64,000 nt of DNA, from the NCBI GenBank assembly GCA_023393165.1, contig JAEWMJ010000004.1:1-64000 (forward strand). Direction: 5' to 3'. The DNA comes from Bacillota bacterium (lineage in GTDB: Bacteria; Bacillota; Clostridia; Christensenellales; Christensenellaceae). Below are positions 1 to 9,172 of this stretch, one piece after another. How positions within the stretch are numbered: position 1 is the first letter of the stretch; each line of letters starts with the position of its first letter. The notes below the pieces were generated by a model that saw nothing but the letters and a program-made list of their open reading frames with translations, had not been told where the DNA came from and searched no databases. A program made the position numbers and the translations under genes.

Positions 1-126
1 GAAAGCGGTTGAATACTACAATTTAGCAAGACCGGCTTATGCTCTTAATTACAAAACCCCTGCTCAATTTAAATCTGAGCAAGGGTTTTAAAGTTTTTTT
101 CTGTCCACTAACTATTGACCAGTTCA
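1..126 (+). mobile_element. Right end of an IS3-family insertion sequence
   Basis: The window opens inside an insertion sequence. The end of a transposase is followed 10 bases later by a sequence (about 101-126, core TGTCCACTAACTATTGACC) that resembles the terminal inverted repeat of IS3-family elements. A hairpin (57-66 paired with 75-84) followed by T-rich sequence overlaps the transposase stop and may act as a terminator. The other end lies outside the window, so completeness and target duplication cannot be judged. Confidence 0.7.
2..91 (+). CDS. IS3-family transposase (OrfB), C-terminal 29 residues only
   Basis: Only the last 29 codons are present. They contain the typical end of an rve-type integrase domain: a YYN motif, then RP.YAL followed by YKTPAQFK, the usual last segment of IS3/IS150-group OrfB proteins. 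The gene is cut by the window edge, so activity cannot be judged. The match rests on this short conserved tail and on the terminal repeat just downstream. Confidence 0.75.
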   Translation, partial: KAVEYYNLARPAYALNYKTPAQFKSEQGF

Positions 127-157
127 ATAATCCGGGGCATTTATAATTTATCTGGTT

Positions 158-406
158 TTATTTTATTTCATTCAGTCTATCCGCAACTTCTTCCGGCGAG
201 AGTCCGTCGGCATTGATTACGACCGCTTTAGTTTCGGTATCCTCTATTCCAAGCAGATTCGTACTCAGTCCCGTAACCACAATCGCGTCGTAATTGCGCA
301 GTGCATTTGAAGATTGTCCGGTCATGGTTACCACATCAAAACCATTTTCCGTGAGATAGTTCCTGACATTTGTCAGGGCAGGTTCTATTGCAATTTTACC
401 TTTCAT
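158..406 (-). CDS. UPF0180 family protein (YkuS-like)
   Basis: This 82-residue protein matches the small UPF0180/YkuS family found across Bacillota, whose function is unknown. Family features are the start IAIEPALTNV, a central VVTGLSTNLLGIED segment and a final helix LSPEEVADRLN. The length is normal for the family. A strong ribosome binding site (AAAGGAGG) lies 8 bases before the ATG. The gene stands alone between an IS end and about 560 bases of non-coding DNA. Confidence 0.85.
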   Translation of the reverse strand: MKGKIAIEPALTNVRNYLTENGFDVVTMTGQSSNALRNYDAIVVTGLSTNLLGIEDTETKAVVINADGLSPEEVADRLNEIK

Positions 407-966
407 TCTGAACCTCCTTTTATCATATTATCTGTAAGGGTTGTAAATCTATTCAATAATGTTAAAAACGTGGGATAATCCGATCTATTTTAAAGAGCCG
501 GCCCATTGCCGAAATTATGGATTTATTGTAATATATTGTTGATTATAGGGGATGGGCGGTTTAAAATTAAAATAAAAACGCGAGGGAATACCATGCCGGG
601 AAAAAAGAGCGGCCGGACAGCAACAATATATATTACGGAAAAAATGAAGCGGAAAATGCGCATAACGCGACGGTATTGCTCAGGAACGACCTTTGCCCTA
701 CCCCCACGACCACAACGCATGTGCACCGGGCGATCACAGGGTATTCGGGGAGCAGCTTTCCGTGGACAGGTGATTTCGGTATATACCTCAGGCTTTATGC
801 GCTCACATACGGCCTGTTACTTAAGGCTTATCTTTCATTATTACGGCTAAACAAGCATCTTTTAAACACTTTTTAATGTTTTAAAGAGCTTAAAATTCGT
901 TGTAGGATAAATCAAAAGACATAGTCTGGCATTGGTGGCAAGTTTAAAAAAAACAGGTGATTAGCA
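407..966. other. Intergenic stretch without a recognisable gene
   Basis: About 560 bases separate the UPF0180 gene from the radical SAM gene. Short open frames exist on both strands, but none has a ribosome binding site or a recognisable family. The only structure I see is a 36-base sequence (820-855) that recurs near a truncated tRNA-Leu at 39789-39824. Confidence 0.6.
820..855 (+). repeat. 36-base dispersed repeat, copy A
   Basis: The sequence beginning CTTAAGGCTTATCTTTCATT recurs at 39789-39824 in the same orientation, with two C/T differences over 36 bases. The similarity stops sharply on the left and fades into AT-rich sequence on the right. It may be the end of a degraded mobile element. 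Confidence 0.7.
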
Positions 967-2505
967 CTATGAATACTGCCTGAAAATTTTTCTGAAATGG
1001 AAGCCATAAATAGAAAATGTTATAGCCATCGGAAAAAAAACAGGCTTTCTGAACAGCGACCAGAAAAACAGCGACCAGTACTGTTTTCTCTCTTTACCAA
1101 TAAAACCTAGCCTAAAGTTAGCTTTTAGAAAAGCGCCCAGATTGCTGAAACTGAAATGCGGCTTGCCAAGATTGAGAGGCTTATATTCCTTTAAAAAATT
1201 GGCAACCCGTTCATAATAATATTTGGGAGAGTATATTGTTGAAACGATGTTCTTATATCCTTTTATTAAAGTAGAAATGTTCATCTTAGGTACGATATTC
1301 GTTGAAAGGTCGGTATTATTGCCATTAAAATCAGAAGAGATTCTTCCTTCCTTGCTTAAACGGTCATAAAGCTGCGTCCTTTTGGGGGCGTTCAGCATAC
1401 CAACCATAGCGGTAACAATGCCGCTTTCCTGGATAAATTTGATCATCTTATCGAATATTTGCGGTGTATCGCTGTCAAAACCAACAATAAAACCGCCCTG
1501 CACCTGCAATCCGAAATTTTGTATTTTTTTAACGCACTGCAGCAGATCACGGTTTTTGTTCTGCATTTTGTTGCATTCGGTAAGGCTGTTGTCATCTACG
1601 GTCTCAATCCCGATGAATACAGTCTTAAATCCGGCTCTGACCATAAGCCGCATCAATTCCTCGTCGTCAGCAATATTTATGGAGACTTCGGTTAAAAAAG
1701 AAAAAGGGTGGTGTTTGCTTTCCATCCATTTAATCAATGCAGGTAAAATTTCTTCTTTCAACTTTTTGCGGTTGCCGATAAAATTATCATCGACAAAAAA
1801 GACGCCGCCTCTCCAGCCCTTTTCATATATTATTTCAAGTTCCTCAAGAATCTGTTCCTGTGATTTTGTACGGGGCGTATGTCCAAAAAGAGAGGTTATA
1901 TTGCAGAATTCGCAGTTGAAAGGGCATCCGCGTGAATATTGAATATTGACGCAGGCGTATTTTTTTAAATCCAGCAGTTCCCATGATGGCAAGGGAGACT
2001 TGGACATATCCGGATAACCCTGGATATTGTATATATGTTTTGGACTGCCTGCTTTTATATCTTCAAGAAAAGCAGGGAGAGTCAATTCACCCTCGTTTAT
2101 AAGTATATGGTCCACATCATCAAATTCAGATTCATCGCACGAAAAAAGCGGACCGCCGGCAACTGTTTTTACACCAAGTGTTTTACAGCGGTCAATTACA
2201 TCTCTGGCAGACTTTTTCTGAATATCCATAGCGCTGATGAATACATAATCGGCCCAAAGAATATCTTTATCTTTTAAATGAGCAGTATTCATATCAACCA
2301 GTTTTTTCTCCCAGGTTGGGGGAAGCATAGCGGCAATAGTAATCAAGCCAAGAGGGGTCATTCCGGCTTTTTTGGAAATAAACTTTAATGCATAATCAAA
2401 GCTCCAGAACGTTGTTGGAAATTGAGGGTAAACCAGTAATATCTTTTTTTGAATGGGCTGAAGTGTATTTTCACATAATGTATAACAATTTTGGCTATCG
2501 TTCAT
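967..2505 (-). CDS. B12-binding radical SAM protein with DUF4070-type C-terminus (copy 1)
   Basis: This 512-residue protein has an N-terminal cobalamin-binding-like Rossmann domain (about 21-160), without the DxHxxG motif, as in many base-off radical SAM enzymes. A radical SAM domain follows, with the CxxxCxxC cluster at C194, C198 and C201. The C-terminal region is like DUF4070, the architecture also seen in hopanoid methylases of the HpnP type. The substrate is unknown; a methyl transfer or a related radical reaction is inferred from the family. A good ribosome binding site (AAGGAG) precedes the ATG. A paralogue sharing most residues lies at 37811-39337 on the same strand. The two genes bracket the whole accessory region. 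Confidence 0.85.
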   Translation of the reverse strand: MNDSQNCYTLCENTLQPIQKKILLVYPQFPTTFWSFDYALKFISKKAGMTPLGLITIAAMLPPTWEKKLVDMNTAHLKDKDILWADYVFISAMDIQKKSARDVIDRCKTLGVKTVAGGPLFSCDESEFDDVDHILINEGELTLPAFLEDIKAGSPKHIYNIQGYPDMSKSPLPSWELLDLKKYACVNIQYSRGCPFNCEFCNITSLFGHTPRTKSQEQILEELEIIYEKGWRGGVFFVDDNFIGNRKKLKEEILPALIKWMESKHHPFSFLTEVSINIADDEELMRLMVRAGFKTVFIGIETVDDNSLTECNKMQNKNRDLLQCVKKIQNFGLQVQGGFIVGFDSDTPQIFDKMIKFIQESGIVTAMVGMLNAPKRTQLYDRLSKEGRISSDFNGNNTDLSTNIVPKMNISTLIKGYKNIVSTIYSPKYYYERVANFLKEYKPLNLGKPHFSFSNLGAFLKANFRLGFIGKERKQYWSLFFWSLFRKPVFFPMAITFSIYGFHFRKIFRQYS

Positions 2506-2981
2506 TATTTAGCTCCTTAAATTTTGATCCTGTACTAAATGAAAATTTTTCATTTCTTAAACAAATAAGCTATTTAAATCCCCAAAAAATCATTATGTGG
2601 CAAATTGCTTATTAGTATTCTAAACGGCATCAAGCATTTAAGGCTTTTAAAGAAATCTAAATAATGAAAACTATTCATTTTTTTAAGATGAATATAAATC
2701 TCTACAGTGGATTTAAATGCATCTATTTATTACCATAGCATATCAAATGGCTTCTGTATACAAGAATACCAGTATTTTAATTTATTTTAACATTATGTTG
2801 TCTGTGGATTAAGAAAAAAATGGAAAAAGTAAAAATATCTTGCAAATTCCAACGCAGCATGCTAAACTATAATAGTTACATAAAATGTGATGGTGTTTAT
2901 ATATTTTTGAGTTTATCTTCCATTTATTTGAGAGACGAGTCAAGAATCGATCAACTCCAAATAATATAGGAGGTTTTTTTT
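2506..2981. other. AT-rich intergenic region between divergent genes
   Basis: About 475 bases between the leftward radical SAM gene and the rightward zinc-ribbon gene. No gene is recognisable. A good -10 box (TATAAT, 2868-2873) lies upstream of the zinc-ribbon gene, but no well-spaced -35 box goes with it. Confidence 0.5.
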
Positions 2982-3167
2982 ATGGCAGACAAGATACTCG
3001 TATGCAGAGACTGCAATGCAGAATTCGTTTTTAGTGAAAACGAACAGGCTTTCTACAAAGAAAAAGGTTTTGAAAACGAACCGGTAAGATGTCCGGAATG
3101 TAGAAAAGCAAGAAAACAGCAAAGAAACAGCTATGGTTCTAACAGAAATTCCAATAGAAGCTGGTAA
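2982..3167 (+). CDS. Small zinc-ribbon protein (CxxC-x25-CxxC)
   Basis: A 61-residue protein with two CxxC knuckles (C8/C11 and C37/C40), so it should bind one zinc ion. The C-terminus is basic and rich in Arg, Asn and Ser, which suggests contact with nucleic acid. This fits the group of short zinc-ribbon proteins that occur in many Clostridia and whose function is not established. The ribosome binding site AGGAGG and a terminator six bases after the stop show it is its own transcription unit. Confidence 0.85.
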   Translation: MADKILVCRDCNAEFVFSENEQAFYKEKGFENEPVRCPECRKARKQQRNSYGSNRNSNRSW

Positions 3168-3172
3168 GTTTT

Positions 3173-3196
3173 AAAGAGAGCGTAAGCTCTCTTTTT
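3173..3196 (+). terminator. Rho-independent terminator after the zinc-ribbon gene
   Basis: A 9-bp stem (3173-3181 with 3186-3194) closed by a GTAA loop. The 3' arm runs into a row of Ts. Confidence 0.9.
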
Positions 3197-3427
3197 GCTT
3201 AAAGCCAGCTTTTTTTCTAAGTAGGTACTGTTTAATCTCTAAGTTAAATATTTTAGAATTGCTAAAAGAGATAAATCTTTTTATCTCCTTTTACTGATCT
3301 TCCTTGCTGCTCAAAGCATAATGACAAACTGAAGAATTGAATTTGAAGGAAAATTTATGAAAGCATGGTTCTCACACGAGAAAAGGGAGTAGGATGCCTT
3401 TCACAGGGGCGGAAAGGAAATTGATAT

Positions 3428-3649
3428 ATGATAGAACCATCTTTGGATTCGCTGTTAAAAAAAGCGGACAACCTCTATACCCTGTGCAACTTTGCAGGAA
3501 AAAGAGCAAGGCAGTTGATTGATGGCGCGCCTAAGCTTACAGATATCAACGCATACAGTGAATTGACTGTTGCAACAAACGAGATCAATGAAGATAAAGT
3601 GATCAGCGTAAAAAAAGTAAACGCTTACAGTAAACGCACCCCGAAATAA
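3428..3649 (+). CDS. rpoZ: RNA polymerase omega subunit
   Basis: The 73-residue product begins MIEPSLDSLLKKADNLYTLC and contains AGKRARQL, the helix that binds the RNA polymerase beta' subunit, followed by an NAYSELTVATNEI segment typical of clostridial omega. It should help assemble and stabilise RNA polymerase. Omega genes usually sit next to gmk and coaBC; here it stands alone between two terminators. It could therefore be a displaced or second copy. No Shine-Dalgarno of good strength is visible directly before the ATG, so the start rests on family alignment. Confidence 0.85.
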   Translation: MIEPSLDSLLKKADNLYTLCNFAGKRARQLIDGAPKLTDINAYSELTVATNEINEDKVISVKKVNAYSKRTPK

Positions 3650-3656
3650 TAAAACA

Positions 3657-3677
3657 GGAGCACAAGCTCCTTTTTTA
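3657..3677 (+). terminator. Rho-independent terminator after rpoZ
   Basis: Stem GGAGC (3657-3661) with GCTCC (3666-3670), a four-base loop and a run of six Ts directly afterwards. Confidence 0.85.
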
Positions 3678-3841
3678 TTATCTTGAATTGCAGATAAAAT
3701 CTCAAACCGGAGAGAATGTAAGCGGCGCTAAAGTTCAGATGTACATAAAGGGATAACAACCTTATATTTGATCTTTCAGCAGTATATCAATATATGTAGG
3801 ATCGAATATGTAGGATCGACCTCAGTTCTGACACTTGTGCT

Positions 3842-3930
3842 GTATAGGTAAAATAAGATGTTTTTGAAACGACGTCGGTATTGGACACTTTTTTCTGGAA
3901 AGTCTTCTTGACTTATCTATTTACCTATAC
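3842..3930. repeat. Inverted repeat pair with 10-bp perfect ends
   Basis: GTATAGGTAA (3842-3851) is repeated inverted as TTACCTATAC (3921-3930). Partial pairing continues inwards (AATAAG against CTTAT). The 69 bases between the arms contain no gene. It lies in about 400 bases of non-coding DNA upstream of the P450 gene. It may be a miniature or remnant transposable element, or an mRNA leader hairpin; I cannot decide between these. Confidence 0.5.
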
Positions 3931-4048
3931 CGTATGAGAAAAGGGTATAACGGAATAATTAGTTTTAATTAGTAAAAAATATTTAGCTAGAAGGTTATAG
4001 GTTATATTCTTATTAGTATTATTTTTACGAGCAGCAGGAGGTAAAATT

Positions 4049-5317
4049 ATGAACTTGGAAGAACGTATACCTCGTGAACATGTTTTAGATAATAGTCTTG
4101 CATTGATTTTCGAAGGTTATTTATTTTTACCTAACAGGTTTCGCCGGCTTGGAACCGATATTTTTCAAACACGTTTGTTTGGCAAGAAGGTTATTTGCAT
4201 ATACGGGGAAGAAGCCGCAAAGGTATTTTATGATAATGAACGGTTTAAGAGAATGGGAGCGGCTCCAAAAAGATTGCAGAAAACTTTGACCGGAGAAAAT
4301 GGTGTTCAAGGATTGGACGGCATCGCGCACAAACAGCGGAAGGCGTTATTTATGTCTCTTATGACGCCTGAACGCCTGAAAATACTTAAAAGTATTACTC
4401 AGGAGCAATGGAAGGGCTACATTGTCAAATGGGAAAAAACCGATAGGATCATACTATTTGATGATGTTCAGGAAATCATGTGCCGTGCAGCGTGTGAGTG
4501 GGCCGGAGTTCCGCTGCCCGAAAAGGATGTGAAACAGAGGGCGGATGACTTTGGCAAAATGATAGATGCTTTTGGAGCCGTTGGACCAAGGCACTGGAAA
4601 GGGAGACAAGCCCGCAGAAGAACAGAGAAATGGATTAGCAGAATCATTGAGCAGATCCGTTCTCATTCACTTAATCCGCCTCAGGATACCGCCGCTTATG
4701 CCATGGCCTGGTACCGCGACCTCAATGGAACGCTGTTGGATACACAAATTGCAGCGGTAGAATTGATCAATATTGTAAGGCCGATTGTTGCCATAGCGAC
4801 CTATATCGCATTTGGAGCTTTGGCATTATATGAATATCCGGAGTGCCGAAAAAAAATCGAATCAGAATCAGAAGCAGACGGCTATCTTCATATGTTTTTG
4901 CAGGAGATCCGGCGTTTTTATCCGTTTACTCCTTTTATCAGCGCACGTGCCCGCTGCGATTTTGAATGGAACGGCTGCAAATTTAAGCCTGATACAATGG
5001 TGCTTTTTGATGTTTATGGAACGGATCATGATACGCGTATATGGGAGCAGCCCCAGGAGTTCCGGCCGGAAAGGTTCGCCCATAGAGAGGAGAATCAATT
5101 TGACTTTGTTCCTCAAGGAGGGGGAGATTATTACGAGGGACACAGGTGTGCGGGAGAATGGGTTACGATTGAAGTCATGAAAGCGAGCCTGGAATTTATA
5201 GTAAAAGAAATAGACTATTCAGTTCCTGAACAGGATTTATCCTATAGCTTATCAAGAATGCCTACATTGCCTAAAAGCAGATTTGTGATCAGTAATGTTA
5301 GAATAAAAAGACGTTGA
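4049..5317 (+). CDS. Cytochrome P450, CYP152-type fatty-acid peroxygenase
   Basis: The 422-residue protein closely follows the CYP152 family (Bacillus subtilis YbdT/BSbeta). It shares the start IPREHVLDNSLALI, the ADDFGKMIDAFGAVGPRHWK segment and the end YSLSRMPTLPKS. The heme-thiolate Cys is C367 in GHRCAGE. R244-P245 correspond to the Arg-Pro pair that binds the fatty-acid carboxylate and lets the enzyme use hydrogen peroxide in place of oxygen and a reductase. Predicted reaction: alpha/beta-hydroxylation of fatty acids with H2O2. No redox partner genes are nearby, which fits a peroxygenase. A strong ribosome binding site (AGGAGG) precedes the ATG. The role could be peroxide removal or membrane lipid change under oxidative stress; this is inference. 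Confidence 0.92.
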   Translation: MNLEERIPREHVLDNSLALIFEGYLFLPNRFRRLGTDIFQTRLFGKKVICIYGEEAAKVFYDNERFKRMGAAPKRLQKTLTGENGVQGLDGIAHKQRKALFMSLMTPERLKILKSITQEQWKGYIVKWEKTDRIILFDDVQEIMCRAACEWAGVPLPEKDVKQRADDFGKMIDAFGAVGPRHWKGRQARRRTEKWISRIIEQIRSHSLNPPQDTAAYAMAWYRDLNGTLLDTQIAAVELINIVRPIVAIATYIAFGALALYEYPECRKKIESESEADGYLHMFLQEIRRFYPFTPFISARARCDFEWNGCKFKPDTMVLFDVYGTDHDTRIWEQPQEFRPERFAHREENQFDFVPQGGGDYYEGHRCAGEWVTIEVMKASLEFIVKEIDYSVPEQDLSYSLSRMPTLPKSRFVISNVRIKRR

Positions 5318-5458
5318 TAAAGAATTTTCCGTCTGCATCTTGCCGGACAGCGCCGCAGTTTGGGCAAAAAGGAAATATCCCGCCCAATTAATTTTTCAAC
5401 AATCTGATGCGTAGTGAGCGGAGCGGTGGTGCGAAAGTTTCTTCTTGTATAACGTCAG

Positions 5459-5601
5459 TTATTTCGCCTTATTGCGGTTACCAAGGAAACCATAGCGCCG
5501 GATCTTCATGAAACGCGGCGGATGAATATGGATCAGGAAGCGGCGGATGAATTCATCGGTGGAACAGTTGTGGAAACGTTTAACCAAAATGACCTGTTTT
5601 G
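5459..5601 (-). pseudogene. Remnant of an IS91-type (Y2) transposase, C-terminal fragment
   Basis: Reading leftward from about 5601 to a TAA at 5461-5459 gives about 46 residues including FIRRFLIHIHPPRF and KIRRYGFLGNRNKAK. This matches the region after the catalytic domain in IS91/IS801-type transposases. No start codon or upstream catalytic part is present. It marks past mobile-element activity between the P450 gene and the ROK-GRE locus. The rest of 5318-5756 holds no gene. Confidence 0.75.
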
Positions 5602-5677
5602 GTTGTTGACAAATAAAAATTATCAATTTGTTTTTTTTTTATTATATAATAGTTAATAAAATATTGTTTTAAAAAAT

Positions 5678-5706
5678 TTGACAACTATGAAAAACGAATA
5701 TATAAT
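5678..5706 (+). promoter_or_regulatory. Consensus sigma-A promoter of the ROK-GRE-activase operon
   Basis: TTGACA (5678-5683), a 17-base spacer and TATAAT (5701-5706), a full match to consensus, 50 bases before the ROK start. No copy of the LacI-type operator found near rpiB is visible here, so this operon may be regulated separately. Confidence 0.85.
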
Positions 5707-5756
5707 AAAAATAATATCATAAATGATGTGAATATTATATCTTTTCAGGAGTTTTT

Positions 5757-6713
5757 ATGAAATATAGGCTTGGAATTGATATAGGCGCTACTAAAATCGC
5801 CTTTGGACTTTTTAATGAAGATAGGGTAATCGTTTACCATTATAAAAGTTCAACCAATGCAAATTCGAATCCGAAAGAGTTTGAAAATGCCATTGTGCAG
5901 GATATTGATGTGATTTTGAATAACAACGGTCTTCAAAAGGATGATATTGCAGGTATTGCAATGGGATTTCCATCCTATGTCGATTTTGACAAGGGCGAAG
6001 TGGTATTTACCAGCAATATGGTAAACCTTCATCATTTTTATGCAAGGGACGTCTTCCAAAAACATTTCCCGAATACCAAAATAGTAGTGGACAACGATAC
6101 GAACCTGGCCGCTATAGCCGAAAGCAAGTACGGAGCCGGAAGAGGTTTCAAACATATGCTTTATACCGCGCTCAGTACCGGTGTAGGCAGCGGATTTATC
6201 ATAAACAATGCTATTTTCAGAGGCTCATACGGAGGAGCAGGAGAATCCGGGCATATGATCATCACGCCGAAGCAGGGAATTTCCTGCGGGTGCGGAAATA
6301 CCGGATGTTTTATGGGTTACACCTCGGGATCCATGATTGTACAGCATGCGAAAATAGCCATTCAGGAAGGTGAAAAGTCTGTAATGGCTGATCTGGTTGC
6401 GGGCGATCTCGATACATTAACGGCGGAACACCTGAATACCGCTTACCAAATGGGAGATAAACTGGCTGAAAAACTTCTGGACCAGATGGGTTATTACCTG
6501 GGCATATATGTTTATAACATGTTCATCGGACTGAATTTTAACTGTTATGTATTCGGCGGAGGGCTGGTTAATTTCGGGGACGCCATTATGGACCGGATCA
6601 GGGATTCTTTTAACAGCTTTAATCATCAAAAGGACCAGGAAGTTTACTTTAAGACGGCGGAACTGAAAAACGATTTTGGGATAATCGGAGCAGCAGAGCT
6701 GCTTTATGAATAA
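5757..6713 (+). CDS. ROK family sugar kinase, first gene of the GRE module
   Basis: A 318-residue ROK protein without an N-terminal DNA-binding domain, so a kinase rather than a repressor. It has the phosphate-binding motif DIGATK (8-13), the catalytic Asp in DNDTNLAA, a GTG.G loop and the zinc motif CGCGNTGC. The following Glu of most ROK kinases is replaced (CFMGYTSG instead of C.E...SG). Its stop codon overlaps an upstream ATG of the GRE gene, so the two are translationally linked. The context suggests that it phosphorylates a sugar or cyclic polyol which then becomes the GRE substrate. The substrate cannot be read from the sequence. Confidence 0.85.
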   Translation: MKYRLGIDIGATKIAFGLFNEDRVIVYHYKSSTNANSNPKEFENAIVQDIDVILNNNGLQKDDIAGIAMGFPSYVDFDKGEVVFTSNMVNLHHFYARDVFQKHFPNTKIVVDNDTNLAAIAESKYGAGRGFKHMLYTALSTGVGSGFIINNAIFRGSYGGAGESGHMIITPKQGISCGCGNTGCFMGYTSGSMIVQHAKIAIQEGEKSVMADLVAGDLDTLTAEHLNTAYQMGDKLAEKLLDQMGYYLGIYVYNMFIGLNFNCYVFGGGLVNFGDAIMDRIRDSFNSFNHQKDQEVYFKTAELKNDFGIIGAAELLYE

Positions 6714-6738
6714 AATTTATAATTTGATGGAGGAGATC

Positions 6739-9144
6739 ATGGGATATTTTGGAGAGCCAAGCGGGAGAATAAAAAAATTGCGCGACGAGCTTTTAAACAT
6801 TTCACCGGCTGTTTGCGTAGAACGTGCAATGCTTACTACGGAAAGCTATATGGAGAATCAAGATAAACGAACGGTTTTAAAACGTGCGTTTGCACTGGAT
6901 AAAGTATTAAAAAATATGACCATATTCATTGAGGACGGGGGATTGCTGGCAGGAAACCAGGCAAGCATAAACCGTTCGGCGCCAATTTTCCCGGAATATG
7001 CAATCGACTGGATCATAGAGGAAATGGATTTATGGGAAGCGCGTGACGGGGACAGATTTACCATAACGGAAGAAAACAAACAGAAGCTTAAGAAGATCGC
7101 TCCTTTTTGGGAGGGAAGAACATTAAAGGATAAAGGGCTTGCCCTGATGCCTCCTCTCAGCAGAAAGTATTACGATATAGGGATCATAAAGGTTGAGGGA
7201 AATATCACTGCGGGGGATGCGCATCTGGCGGTGGATTATGAAAAAGTATTAAAAAAGGGACTGCGCGCGATCCGCGAGGAGGCGGCTTCCGCAAAAGAGA
7301 AACTGGAACTGAGCAGCTATGACGGGCTTAAGAAATCTTATTTCTATGACGCCATCATCATTGTAACAGACGCCTGCATTGCCTTTGCACACAGATATGC
7401 TATGCTGGCGCAGAAACTGGTGCAAAGTGAAACGGATGAAAAAAGAAAGAAAGAACTTTTAAAAATTGCGGAAGTTTGCAGCAATGTGCCTGAATTTCCA
7501 GCACGCAATTTTCACGAAGCGGTGCAAAGCGTCTGGTTTATTCATCTGATATTGCAGATTGAATCAAGCGGCCATTCCTTATCTTTAGGAAGGTATGATC
7601 AATATATCTATCCTTTTTTTAAGGAGGATCTGCAAAAGGGCGAAATTGACGAGGATGGAGCGGTAGAGCTGATTGAAAACTTCTTTCTCAAGATGTTTAC
7701 CATTAATAAAATCAGAAGCGAATCGCACACCAAGTTTTCTGCAGGCAGCCCGCTCTATCAAAACGTATGCATCGGCGGACAGTTCGCGGACGGAAGTGAC
7801 GCAGTGAATGAAATTTCATATCTTGTTCTAAAAAGTGTTGCACATTTACGGCTGCCTCAGCCTAATCTTTCGGTCCGATACCATAAGAACATTCAGGACA
7901 GATTTATGCGCGAATGTGTGGAAGTTATCAAACTCGGGTTTGGAATGCCCTCCTTCAACAATGATGAGATTATCATTGATTCGTTTATCAAGAAAGGCGT
8001 GTCAAGCGAGGATGCGCATAATTACAGTTCTATCGGCTGTATTGAAGTATCCATTCCGGGAAAATTCGGTTACAGGACTTCAGGAATGAATTTTATGAAT
8101 TTTCCGAAAATATTGATGATTGTATTGAACAATGGCGTGGATGTAACGACCGGAGAAAAAGTATATGATGCTTTAGGGCATTTTGTTGACATGAAAAGCT
8201 TTGATGAAGTTTGGAAAGCATGGGTGGCGGCTGTGAAGCACTTTACAAAACACAGCGTTATATTGGATAACTGCGCGGATTTAGCGCTGGAAGAAGAAGT
8301 GCCGGATGTTTTATGTTCTGCGCTGGTTGACGACTGCATTGGACGCGGGCTGACGCTAAAAGAGGGCGGCGCAGTATACGATTTCATTGGACCCTTGCAG
8401 GTGGGTATAGCGAATATCGGCGATTCGCTTGCCGCAATCAAAAAGCTTGTGTTTGAGGAGAAAAAACTCACGACCAAACAGCTTTGGGACGCGTTAATGA
8501 GCAATTTTGAGAATGAAGACGGAGAGCGCATTCGAAACATGCTGATTTATGACGCTCCCAAATATGGGAATGATGATGATTATGTAGACCAGCTCACTGC
8601 GGATGCTTATACGGTATACATCGACGAAATAGCGCATTATCATAATACGAGATACGGGAGGGGGCCTATCGGCGGAGAGTACTATCCGAGCACATCATCC
8701 ATTTCAGCAAATGTACCGCAGGGAAGGGTTGTGTGCGCAACGCCTGACGGAAGACGCGCCGGCGAGCCGCTGGCAGAAGGTTGTTCGCCCTCCCATTCCT
8801 CGGATGTGAACGGACCGACGGCCGTGTTTAAATCGATTTCCAAAATGCCTACCATAAGAATTACGGGAGGGGTGCTTTTAAACCAAAAATTGAATCCCCG
8901 GTCATTGCAGGAGGAAACGGATGTAAAAAAGCTAATACTGATGCTTCGTACTTTTTTTGACACATTAAAAGGATTTCATGTGCAATATAACGTTGTGTCT
9001 AAGGATGTGTTGCTGGATGCGCAGAAGTATCCGGATAAACACAGGGACTTGATTGTGCGTGTTGCCGGGTACAGCGCATTTTTCAATGTGTTGTCCCGTG
9101 AGACGCAGGACGACATTATCGGCCGGACGGAGCATGTTATTTAA
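6739..9144 (+). CDS. Glycyl radical enzyme 1 (dehydratase/lyase type)
   Basis: The 801-residue protein is a complete GRE of the pyruvate formate-lyase superfamily. The glycyl radical is predicted at G777 in RVAGYSAFF. The thiyl Cys is C434 in GCIE, with Glu at 436 as in diol dehydratase-type GREs. H162 (GDAHLAVDYEK) and H279-S280 (GHSLSLGR) align with substrate-binding residues of glycerol dehydratase. The residue 14 positions after the Cys is Ser instead of Asp, so the substrate is probably not glycerol. I chose the ATG at 6739 because GGAGG lies five bases before it; an in-frame ATG at 6706 overlaps the ROK stop but has no ribosome binding site. The activase gene follows after 28 bases. Likely reaction: C-O cleavage of a phosphorylated sugar or polyol (inference). 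Confidence 0.9.
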   Translation: MGYFGEPSGRIKKLRDELLNISPAVCVERAMLTTESYMENQDKRTVLKRAFALDKVLKNMTIFIEDGGLLAGNQASINRSAPIFPEYAIDWIIEEMDLWEARDGDRFTITEENKQKLKKIAPFWEGRTLKDKGLALMPPLSRKYYDIGIIKVEGNITAGDAHLAVDYEKVLKKGLRAIREEAASAKEKLELSSYDGLKKSYFYDAIIIVTDACIAFAHRYAMLAQKLVQSETDEKRKKELLKIAEVCSNVPEFPARNFHEAVQSVWFIHLILQIESSGHSLSLGRYDQYIYPFFKEDLQKGEIDEDGAVELIENFFLKMFTINKIRSESHTKFSAGSPLYQNVCIGGQFADGSDAVNEISYLVLKSVAHLRLPQPNLSVRYHKNIQDRFMRECVEVIKLGFGMPSFNNDEIIIDSFIKKGVSSEDAHNYSSIGCIEVSIPGKFGYRTSGMNFMNFPKILMIVLNNGVDVTTGEKVYDALGHFVDMKSFDEVWKAWVAAVKHFTKHSVILDNCADLALEEEVPDVLCSALVDDCIGRGLTLKEGGAVYDFIGPLQVGIANIGDSLAAIKKLVFEEKKLTTKQLWDALMSNFENEDGERIRNMLIYDAPKYGNDDDYVDQLTADAYTVYIDEIAHYHNTRYGRGPIGGEYYPSTSSISANVPQGRVVCATPDGRRAGEPLAEGCSPSHSSDVNGPTAVFKSISKMPTIRITGGVLLNQKLNPRSLQEETDVKKLILMLRTFFDTLKGFHVQYNVVSKDVLLDAQKYPDKHRDLIVRVAGYSAFFNVLSRETQDDIIGRTEHVI

Positions 9145-9172
9145 TGAAGCTTGCATACAATTGGAGAATTGA

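Noticed and set aside
506..850. Possible 114-residue protein left of the radical SAM gene
   Set aside because: No ribosome binding site, odd composition and no recognisable motif. The region is better left as non-coding.
5606..5650. A second promoter, TTGACA at 5606 with TATAAT at 5645
   Set aside because: The spacer would be 33 bases. The pair at 5678-5706 with 17 bases is the real candidate.
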